In this document: positions 7,704-16,069 of the stretch, piece by piece
Layout of the letters: each line of letters opens with the position of its first letter
Numbering within the stretch: position 1 is the stretch's first letter
Source of the DNA: Spirogloea muscicola
Lineage: Eukaryota; Streptophyta; Zygnematophyceae; Spirogloeales; Spirogloeaceae
Direction: 5' to 3'
Length of the DNA stretch: 23,826 bases
Assembly (NCBI GenBank): GCA_009602725.1
Contig: WELB01000111.1
Coordinates: forward strand, 356,878-380,703
Position numbers and translations under genes: made by a program
Notes under the pieces: model-generated
Database searches by the model: none
The model's input: the letters and a program-made list of their open reading frames with translations, nothing else
What the model was told of the DNA's origin: nothing

Positions 7704-8052
7704 GCGGGTCATTCTGCTGTAGGTTATGTAGGTCTTAGATGTGCTTGTACTAGGCCATTTGGCCTTCGTTTGTTTCAAATACACGGAAATTTCTTGCCCC
7801 CATTTGTTTCAAATACGAAAGTTTTCCCATTGGGAGAGCCACTTCTTCTGTGAATGGCAGCCCAGAAAGAATGAACAAGGTCCAAAGGGCCGAGAGGCGC
7901 CAAACCACATCAGCTATGCAAGAGACTACAGCGAATGGCCCCGAGTCAGCAGCCGCAAGTCGGAAATACTTGCAGCTGGAAAACCCACAACTAAATTCAC
8001 ATGAGGAGAGGAGAAGCATTACACGCTTCCCTCACCCCGCCGTCCCCACCAC

Positions 8053-8055
<3 letters not shown>
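7704..8055. repeat. mosaic of a direct repeat and an inverted element tail upstream of THOC5
   Basis: A 14-base repeat TTTGTTTCAAATAC occurs at 7769-7782 and 7803-7816. The element's terminal motif, ATTGGGAGAGCCACTTCTTC, is at 7829-7848 in forward orientation. It is followed at 7858-7892 by CAGCCCAGAAAGAATGAACA and GGTCCAAAGGGCC, which is the reverse complement of the tail segment just upstream of the hairpin in other copies. Two tail pieces are therefore joined in opposite orientation. The rest should contain the THOC5 promoter; no clear promoter motif is visible. Confidence 0.5.

Positions 8056-8091
<36 letters not shown>
8056..8091 (+). repeat. (GCC)12 trinucleotide repeat directly before the THOC5 ATG
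   Basis: Twelve uninterrupted GCC units end at base 8091 and the ATG follows at 8092, giving a GCCGCCATGG start context. The repeat is in the 5' leader if the start at 8092 is right. Length variation here would change leader structure but not the protein. Confidence 0.9.
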
Positions 8092-8092
<1 letters not shown>

Positions 8093-10332
8093 TGGGCGGC
8101 AACCTGCAGGATACGCTGTCGCAGGCCTGCCGTGGCCTGGAGGACGCGGCGACGCAGCTCCTGGCGCGCCACCGCGGCGAGGGCGGCGGCGGAGGCCCGC
8201 CGGCCAAGGAGCTGGCGACCCGCATTGCGGTGCTGCTGGTGCAGCTGCGCGGCATCAACCGCGCCATCATGCTGGAGGAGGAGCGCGTCAAGGTGCGCCG
8301 CCAAGGCCCTCGGCCGACTTGACGGGCACCTGCCGCGCCCGCAACCGCCGCTAGTGCCGCTCCTGCCGCTGCAGGCCCGGGGTTTCTGATCGCAACGTCA
8401 CTGCTGGCGGCTCCGGCGGCTGTGCTGGTTGGCAGGCCGACACTGAGGCTGCAAAAGTCCCCGTCGACAGCACCACGCTGCAGGTGAAACCCTCGGCCTG
8501 CAGCCAACCTGTGCGCTCCAGGTGCTGAGCGGGGAGGCCTTGCCGGCGCAAGGCTGCTGGTTGTGGCGGCGGTCCTACTTGCGTTCGAGCGCCGTGATCC
8601 GTGCTGGTGCCCAACGGCTGGCTGAATGACGGGCTTCAAGGCGCTCCCGCGTGCGCCCTGCTTGGTGCAGCTGCACAACCTGCTGTACAAGAAGAACCAC
8701 TTCCTCAAGGCCATCAAGGGGTGCCAGGACTTCCACACGCGGCACCCCGGCATTGAGCTCGTCCCCGTGCAGGAGTTCCTCAGCTCTGCACCAGAGAATT
8801 TGAAGGGGCAGGGTGTTGCAGATGCTCACCAGCTCATGCTGCAGCGCCTACAATTCGAGCTCCTCCAGGTGTGGGCGCCAGATCACTGTACGCCACGTTG
8901 CGCATCAGTTGGAATGCCTGACAGCGCAAGCTGCCTCTCACTGATGACCCGTCCTGCCTCTGTCGTAGTCATAGCGCTTGACTGTGTTCTTCCTGCTTGA
9001 TTGCTTCAATGGCGCTGTCTGAGCAGAGTTGCATTAAGAACTTGATGCTGCTGCTGGTCACCACTCTATGTACAGCTCGGCTATGGAGAATCCTCCACTT
9101 GGTGGCGGCCTGCCATATCATCAACTGAGGTCGTTGCACCATTGTGACAGCGCAAGGAGAAGGCGGCCAGACGGGCGGAGCTGGAAGTGAGGAAGCGCAT
9201 GCTGCAGGAGAGCATCAGCAGCCGGCGTAAATTTCTTGCTACACTGCCGATGCAGCTTCAGGTGGTGAAGAGGGCCACACTGCCGTTGCAGGAGAAGCTT
9301 GGTCTGACAAACATGCGGAGCCGCAAGCAGCAAATCTTGGCGAAGCTGTTGCCACAGCCCCTCCAGGCCCTCTATGCACGCCTCGTGGCGATACAGGCTG
9401 AGGACACCAGTGGCGGTATTGAGGTTGAGGTGCAAGGCAATGCCAAGGACGTGGAGAGCTACATGCAGAGTCAAGCGATCAGTGCAGCAGGTATGATCTG
9501 TGACTAGTCGAGTTCCTCTGTTGCATGTCTCTCTTATTATCATTTGTTGCTGCAGATACCTTGTGCATGGTGGCTTGCCAGCTCATTGTAATGGTGGCTT
9601 GTTGGCCGGGTCCCTCAGAGGAGAAGGAGCAGGAGGAAGGGGAGGAGGACTCCCTGCGAGCAAAGCGCAGCCGGCACAGTGATGACAGCATAAGCGCGGA
9701 CAGCCTGCACCCCCTCAGCGTGCTCTTGAGAGTGCGGCCCAATGCCTCGGTCCCAGGACAGGGCCAACAGGCCACCCCCCCGGCCGATACACAGCCAAAT
9801 GCTGTGGCCTCCTTGTGCTTCAGATATGGCAGTCGTCCAGAGGCAGTCTATCTTTCAGTCGAGGATGATGCCCAAGCGACGACGTTGTCTACTGTTGGTG
9901 AAGAAGATTCTGGCATCACTGTCACCCTTCAGGTTAAGCTTTTGCCACCTTGCTCTGTTATGATATCAGGGAGTGACTTCCAAGGACCTCCATAATGTTA
10001 TAAGCAATTCGACCATGATATGTCTGCGTGTTCCTGACATTGATATAGTGCTCTGAATGTGAAGCTCTGACCCAAAGGTCGCTTGCTGTGAGACATGCTT
10101 GCAGGAGGGGGAGGTCCTTACAGGAGAGGGCGGAAGGGCACTCAGGGTCTATAAGTGGGTACAGATTATTGCTGGCTTAGACGAGCAAACGGGCGGGAAT
10201 GCCAAGGTGGAGGCTTCTAAGTACCTTGAGAAGCTCCTTGAAAGTTTGCGCTCCAGCTCCAACTCAGTGGCCACCACACAGGAGGACGCGGCAGTGCCAC
10301 CCAACTTGACAGATAGTATGATGCAGGCCTGA
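8092..10332 (+). CDS. THOC5: THO complex subunit 5 (THOC5/FMIP family), short form
   Basis: Exons 8092-8292, 8436-8483, 8671-8868, 9151-9490, 9619-9932 and 10105-10332 keep phase and give 442 aa. Family blocks are LHNLLYKKNHFLKAIKGCQD, the following LVPVQEFLSSAPE, a coiled coil rich in Arg/Lys/Glu after RKEKAARRAELEVRKRML, LPVQ-like LPLQEKLGL, LLPQPLQALYARL, and further on LRVYKWVQIIAGLDEQ, recalling the plant KWAQHLAGID block. THO/TREX couples transcription to mRNA export and limits R-loops in the nucleus. Plant THO5 is roughly 800 residues, so the C-terminal half appears to be missing. The stop at 10330-10332 lies only 90 bases from the convergent GNAT gene, so there is no room for more exons before it. 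The small exon 2 (48 bases) rests on phase and its EAAKVPVDSTTLQ peptide. Confidence 0.85.
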
Positions 10333-10422
10333 AGACGCACTAGCGTCCCTCACTGTGCTCGGCAGGGGACAAAGAGCAGCAGACTGCTTCTCTGTGGACT
10401 CTCTCTGGACAGGTGTGCAAGA

Positions 10423-11935
10423 TCAATTCACTGCACTCTGAATATGAGGGCTGCTGGCTATAGGAGACTGTCTGGAATCAATCTCTGTGTGAAGCAGGAG
10501 CCTCCTCGGCCTCATCTGGAGTCGTGCATTGGAGGCGCTTTCCTCCTTCTCAATGGCAAAGCCACACCTCTCATACAGGGTTCTGGCTGGTAGGTTGTCA
10601 GCTACGACATGAACATACATGTCGCTGGCACCTGCTCAGTCAACAGACAAGTACATCTGTTACTGACCAAGCCACGGAGTGTAAGAAGCAGAGTGACTGG
10701 AAATTGGTAGAGGTTGAGCCTGTCTGCAGCTTGCTTCCAGCGCCCATGATCTTAAAAGCAGCTGAAGCCCTGTTGAGACCCTTCACCCAATCTCCTGAGT
10801 AGCCGCACTCAAGCCTATACGTCCAAAAGCTCACCCCATGATGATGCCAGAGCTTTGGCCTCATGAATGAGGGCTATGCCCACGCCTCGTCGCCTTGCTG
10901 ATTTTGCAACACATACATTCGATAGGTACGTTCGATGTAGCGCAGCTTCCACTCCCTGCCCACTGAAAGCGGTCAGAGGTCGCTGGTCATCGTCCACTCA
11001 TTGAAGGAGTAGCTTTCTCAAGCCTAAAATGTCTGACCTGGGGTCGACTGCCAATCAGCTCTTCTCCGGGGAGGACCAAGCCCAGGTTAAGATCCAAGGT
11101 GCCGACGGACCACGCCCGCAGCCCGTTCATAGTTGTGATCTGCACGGGCCACTCTCCGCCTGTCATGTGACGGAACAGAGAAATGGTGGTCATGTGGCTC
11201 GCAGTCGGCATTGTGAGCCCGCTGGCTAGTTTGCGTCTCCAACATCCGGTGGCTCATCCAGTGGTCCTTGTGAAACCGACGAATGATAGTGAGAGTAGTG
11301 GAAGATTTTATCTGGTGGCGACAAAGTGCTCGCAGCTATAAGTGTGCGCCTGGCCATCACTGGTTACCACCTGGGAGATCTCACCTGGAGGACGTCCTCC
11401 AGCGCCGTCATTGGCAGGCCAAGCTCGTCGCTGCTCAGCAGGGCCAGGAGGCAAGCCACGCGACCGAAGCCGAGCTGCTCACCCGCCACCTTGGCCGTCA
11501 GCGAGGCGCACTCTTCTTCCTCCTTCATCTTGCGGTGCCTCTGCACGCTCGCCGGGTGCTCAGCCTTAACCGCCAGCCGCGACTGGCTGTCGAGGCCAGG
11601 CAAGCGGGAAACAGCCAAGTCTCCCAGCCGGGCATCAGCAGCTGCGGAAGGGGCCTCTGCCCACGAGAGCTCGCGCACCTCGGCCGAGAAGCGAGAGGCG
11701 GACGGAGGGTAGGTGTAGAAGCTGGCGGCTCGCAGGCTGGCGGCAGCCAGGAGGTGCGAGGGCGCTGTGGCCTGGCGCACCACCACGCCCGCGCTCCGGG
11801 CCGCCGGCGGCTGGCCTTCCAGCGGGGCCCCACCGCGAGCCCACCGCCGCGCGGGGCTGGCAGGGGGATCTCACAGGCGTCGAGGGTTGTGGGGGTGAGA
11901 GGCCGTCCCTGGGCCTCGCCTCGGGCCGTGGCCAT
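10423..11935 (-). CDS. plastid-type GNAT N-acetyltransferase
   Basis: Exons, in order of translation: 11935-11875, 11815-11385, 11139-11038, 10955-10835 and 10631-10423, about 307 aa. The GNAT core is clear: VGTLDLNLGLVLPGEELIG, then YLSNVCVAKSARRRGVGIAL with the acetyl-CoA loop R219-x-x-G222-x-G224, MYVHVVADNLPARTLYERCG, and the tail RPRRLLLHTE. This pattern is that of plant plastid GNATs, which acetylate protein N-termini and lysines; the substrate here is unknown. The first roughly 90 residues, rich in Ala/Ser/Arg, would suit a transit peptide. Exon 1 is the weak point. The frame of exon 2 meets a stop at 11871-11873 without an ATG, so I join it through a 59-base GT-AG intron to the only upstream ATG, at 11935. 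That ATG overlaps the start of the next gene on the other strand. The gene ends convergent with THOC5. Confidence 0.75.
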
Positions 11936-11936
11936 G
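11933..11936. promoter_or_regulatory. overlapping divergent start codons inside CCATGG
   Basis: The palindrome CCATGG at 11932-11937 carries an ATG on each strand: 11934-11936 (+) opens the phosphoglycerate mutase and 11935-11933 (-) is the proposed GNAT start. If both are used, each gene's 5' leader and promoter lie inside the other's first exon and intron. The plus start is well supported by the protein; the minus start is only the best available candidate. Confidence 0.45.
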
Positions 11937-14389
11937 GCGCCCTCCCACGCGGCGCCTCCGCCGCGGCGCGTGGCGCTGGTGCTGGTGGACGGCCTGGCGG
12001 ACGTGTCGCTGCCGCGGCTGGGGCACCGGAGCCCGCTGGAGGCGGCGCGCACGCCGGCCCTGGACGCGCTCGCGGCGGCCGGCAAGACCTCTCTCCCGCC
12101 GCCTCGCTCTGCGCCCGCCGCGGCGCCGCCACGGCCATCGACGCTCGCGACGGCGGCGGCAACCTCCGCTGCGGTCGAGCTGCTGACGCCGGCTGGCGTG
12201 GCGCTCCATGCGCAGGTGTCAACGGCCTCATGGACCCCGTGGAGCCCGGCCTGGCGTGTGGCAGGCACGCCGCTGCCCCGCAGCCTCCGCCGGCGCGCGG
12301 GCCTGCTGCCACTGCGGCCGCCGGGCTTGCTGGGGGTGCTTTCCCTGGGCCCAGCAGGCGGCCTGACCCCTCGCACTCTGGCTGCAGCGACACGGCGCAC
12401 CTGTCGCTGTTGGGATACGAACCCCGCACCTTCTACAAGGGCCGCGGCGCGTTCGAGTCCATGGGCGCTGGCCTGCACATGGAGCCCGGCGACATCGCCT
12501 TCAAGGTTGGGCCTGGCCACATGCTGTCTTGGGGAGGCACTTGGCTTGGGCACTCGGGAGACCGAATGTGTGCGGCGCCTGGCATGTCACACTCCTCGCC
12601 TCCACCACTACAGTACGAGCAAAGCCAGAGCGGGGTGCTGCACTAGTCAGAGGAAGGATGGCTGGACTACTGCACTTACTCCCTCGTGGCTCCGGGTTGC
12701 CAGAGCATGCACGCTGAGTGCAGCTCGACTGCTGGTTGTAAGCGTCTGGACAGAGAGCCTGAGATGGAGCTTTTCCTTGCACGGCTTCTTGGCAGTGCAA
12801 TTTCGCGACAGTCAACGACCTCACGGGCGAAGTAGTGAGCAGGCGGGCAGACAGGCACTTTGAGAGGGAGGGGCCCCTCCTTTGCGCAGCCCTGGACAAC
12901 CTTGTCCCCCCATCTTTCGCAGATTACAAGGTCAATGTCAGGTGCCACCTGCTTGTCATCTCCATCAGGGCAAGTCTTGCCTGCCTCCTTGGACATGGCC
13001 TCCATCAATAGGAACAGCAGACATGTTTGCAGGTTGGCCAATGAGGCATCACTTTCTCTCATCACCCTCACTGCTTGGCATGGTCAACTTCGCAGGTATG
13101 CAACTGAGCATCGGTGTGGGGTGGTAATAAGAGGGCCATTGCTGAGTGGGAACATCTCAGGCACCGACCCCCTGAAGGATCACCGGTTGCTTCTGAGAGC
13201 AGAGGCGCTTGATGGTTCTCAAGAAGCGGCACAGACTGCGAGCATTGTGAATGAGGTTTCAGACGAGTTGAGGAAGATCCTCAGAGAGCACCCTCTGAAC
13301 GCTCAGCGTGCAAGGGAAGGAAAGCAAGTTGCAAATGTGATCTTGCTCCGCGGCTGCGGCCTCCGCATTGAGGTGAGATGCTCTGCTAGATGTTTTGTGG
13401 CATGGAAACCAAGGGAAGTTGGACTTTGCATGCATTTGCTGAGCGAACTGAATTGCACTTGATGCAGGTGCCAACTTTTGAGCAGCGCCACGGTCTTCGG
13501 GCGTGCATGGTCGCCCCCACGAAGATAATTGCGGGTCTTGGCCTTTCGCTGGACATGTCTGTCTTGCCCGTTGTGGGTGCAACAGGCGACTACCGGACTT
13601 TGCTCACGTTAAAAGCTGCGGCCATTGCTGAAGCGCTCGGCTCTCCTGCCATTGCAAGGCAAGTCTTAGATCCCGGCAGGAAGATGGACCATGGGACCAA
13701 CGATCACTACGATTTTGGCTTCCTTCACATTAAGGTACTCCGTATGGGCTGAGCTAGGTCCAGCTTGACAGGCATCATTAGTGTGTTGCAAACATGTGGT
13801 TGACGTTTGTGAACATTGCCCAGGATGTTACCAGGTTGCTGACTGTCACCGTTATTCAGCTTCTGGACCAATGAAGGACATAGCGCATGCAGTACAATTG
13901 ACAAGCGCTTCGCTCCGATGCTAGGCAGTGGATGATGCTGGCCATGATAAGTCGTCGGAGTTGAAGTTGCAATCTCTGGAGGCAGTGGACCGCATGGTAC
14001 TGCAGCTGGCGCGCATGCTGTGGGATGCCGAGGTTGCTGGGCTGTCAAAGTACACTCTTTGTGTGACTGGAGACCATAGCACACCGGTGGAGTATGGAGA
14101 CCACAGCTTTGAGCCAGTGCCATTTGCCATGTGTCATTTAGCAGAATTTGTGGAGGCATTGGGTGGTGCTGCCGTGCTGCAGGGAATCTCTCTGGAGACA
14201 TTTCCCATTACTGCCAACTGGGAGAGTCCTCCGACATTTGTTGCACCTGCGTCCAAGCCTGGCGTGGTAGTGTCAGACACTGTTGATAGGCTGAGTGAAA
14301 TCAGTGCAGCAAGAGGATGCTTGGGCCGCTTTCAGGGAGGTTCGATGTTGAACATCATCAAGGCTTACTGCAGCGACTTTGCAGCTTGA
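11934..14389 (+). CDS. 2,3-bisphosphoglycerate-independent phosphoglycerate mutase, archaeal type
   Basis: Exons 11934-12081, 12216-12264, 12388-12505, 12796-12941, 13096-13372, 13468-13734 and 13925-14389 give 489 aa, like the plant members of this family. It interconverts 3- and 2-phosphoglycerate in glycolysis/gluconeogenesis using two metal ions and a phosphoserine, as an alkaline-phosphatase superfamily enzyme. Visible motifs: VALVLVDGLAD (D19), CGSDTAHLSLLGYEP (likely nucleophile S66), RYATEHRCGVVIRGP, LSGNISGTDP, AVDDAGHD (338-343), and TGDHSTPVEYGDHS (D385, H386, H395). Introns 1 and 2 have GC donors (GCAAGA at 12082, GCACGC at 12265); both are forced by the conserved protein. Intron 2 is 123 bases, in frame and without a stop. 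There is no obvious transit peptide, so a cytosolic location is likely. The gene is head to head with GNAT and convergent with SKP1. Confidence 0.92.
12265..12387 (+). other. stopless, in-frame GC-AG intron of the phosphoglycerate mutase gene
   Basis: The donor is CAG|GCACGC and the acceptor is GCTGCAG|CGAC. Splicing joins CG to SDTAHLSL, the conserved catalytic block. The intron is 41 codons long, has no stop in the reading frame, and would insert an Ala/Pro/Gly-rich segment directly before the nucleophile serine if retained. Confidence 0.75.
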
Positions 14390-14994
14390 GCAGACTTTGC
14401 AACTCCACTCTATTCATGCTTTAGGGGTCCTTGCCAAGTAGCTGCTCTATCAGCTCTAGCAGCAAAGCAGCTGAGGGACTCGCAACATTTTGCTTAGCAA
14501 GAGTTGGACAAACCATGTGCATAGTCCAAGAATAAGTGCAGCTTCTGAATGCAGAGACCCACTGCCAACCAGACACCAACACAGCACATTTACTAAGTTG
14601 CGCGGGGCAGCTGCGCTGACGTAAACCTCAGCGACGGTGCACAATCAGCCACTCTGGTATCTGCACAGGTTGATGCGAGAAGAGCCTGTCTTGTTGGCTA
14701 CTAAGCATGGTCCATTGTGATGCTGAATATATTGGTCCTAAGGGGGCTCCTCACTAAGCTAGTACTACCACTGAGGTGACATGTGAAGCCCAGCCTGAGA
14801 AAGGTAGGGCACTGCCTTGTATCTGTCAGCTAGTACTCAGCAGATGCACTCCCTTATCCGTACATTTCACTGTGCAGTGATGTCACAACGGCTAGCAGCT
14901 TCTCCTGAAGCTCCACTCCGTCATCAGTGACATGGAAGCACTCCATGCCGGTTCTGGTTCCCCGGCGACCTTTGACAGCACCTGTGCCGCTCTT
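14390..14994. other. intergenic region between two convergent genes
   Basis: About 600 bases of lower GC than the neighbouring first exons. They hold the 3' untranslated regions of the mutase (+) and SKP1 (-). I see no exon-like peptide, RNA gene or repeat here. Confidence 0.5.
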
Positions 14995-15717
14995 TCACTC
15001 GAACGCCCACTGATTCTCGCGCCTCACTTCCTCCTCTTCCTCGGGCGTGAAGTCGTTCTTGATGTTGAACGTCTTTCGAATCTCCTCGGGAGACTTGCCC
15101 TTAATCATGTCTGCCACCGTTTGACAGGTCAAGTCCAGAAGGTTCTTGATGTTCAGGTAGTTCGCCGCCTGCTCAAGTTGAGGTCCCAAAGTCAGGCAAT
15201 ATCGATGGCTGGCAGAGCAATTTAGTGCTGCCTGGACCGAATTTTCTCACAGAAGCTCCCACTACAGCGGCCTTCGTCTGGCGACGCGGTGCGGCGAGCC
15301 CTCACCAGGATGAGGTCGAAGAGCGTCGGCTGGTCCACCTTCACGAACTCCTGGTCCCACGCCTTGATCTCGTCCTCGGACACAGTCTGCTTGTCCTCCT
15401 GCTGCGCCTCCACGTGGAACTTGGCGTACTCGATCACCTTGGCCAGGATCTTGCTGGACACGTTGGGCAGCGGGATGGTGTTGTCCACGCCCGTGTCCTC
15501 GATCATGCTCTGCCCCGACCGGCGCCGCAGGGGAGCGCGCGAGTCAGCGCCCGGCGGAGCGGCGAAGCGAGGCGGCGGCGCGAGCAGGGGCGGCGCGCGC
15601 AGCGGCGGGCGAGCCGGTCACCTTGACGGTCTCCGACTCCTCGGCGACGGCGCGGTCCACCTCGAAGGTCTCGCTGTCGGAGCTGCGCAGCGTGACCTTG
15701 GTGCCGTCGGAGGCCAT
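14995..15717 (-). CDS. SKP1: SKP1, core adaptor of SCF ubiquitin ligases
   Basis: Three exons, 15717-15622, 15509-15306 and 15168-14995, all phase 0, give 157 aa, the usual length. The N-terminal BTB/POZ-like fold begins [20 protein letters not shown] and continues [19 protein letters not shown] and [12 protein letters not shown]. The C-terminal F-box-binding part has [60 protein letters not shown] and the hallmark ending ENQWAFE. SKP1 links F-box proteins to cullin 1 for substrate ubiquitination in nucleus and cytosol. The start lies 352 bases from the divergent PA2G4 start, so the two probably share a promoter region. Confidence 0.97.
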
Positions 15718-16069
15718 GGCGGGCGGCGGCGCGGGCGGGCGCCGGGGGGCTCGGGGGGCGCGAGAGGTGCGGAGGGGGGGGGGGTAGGCGGTCCTGGCGG
15801 GTCGTCAGCTAAAAGAGGAGGGGAGCTGGACGGTGCGTGGAAGTGGGATTGGGAGTGGGGGGCCCTTGACCACTGCCCGTCTCGTCGTTCAGCCCAATGG
15901 GCGGGAACGGGAACGGGCCAGCCCGGCCCCTCCTAAGCCTCCCCCGGCTGGCTGCCCTAAGCCCCGGCTCCCGAGCCCCCACCGCCGCCTCGGCCCCGCC
16001 GCCGCCCGCCGCCCCCCGCCGGCGAGCTCCGAGGCGGCGCGCGGGGCCTGGGCCCGGGCCCGGCTTGCC
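15718..16069. promoter_or_regulatory. shared upstream region of SKP1 and PA2G4
   Basis: This 352-base, very GC-rich segment separates two divergent start codons and must contain the leaders and promoters of both. Visible elements are a G-rich block at 15733-15784 and a CCAAT box at 15894-15898. I see no TATA box close to either start. Bidirectional activity is inferred from the spacing. Confidence 0.6.
15733..15784 (+). other. potential G-quadruplex near the SKP1 start
   Basis: G-runs lie at 15733-15735, 15737-15739, 15744-15749, 15753-15758 and 15774-15784 (11 consecutive G). The first four runs have loops of 1, 4 and 3 bases, which fits the canonical quadruplex rule on the plus strand. In SKP1 mRNA the same segment would be C-rich. 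Confidence 0.6.

Noticed and set aside
11525-12553. A 342-codon open frame on the minus strand opposite the phosphoglycerate mutase start.
   Set aside because: It is a GC-rich shadow: it runs through both coding sequence and introns of the plus-strand gene and has low-complexity Arg/Ala/Pro/Ser composition. Only its ATG at 11935 and the first 20 codons were used, as the proposed GNAT exon 1.
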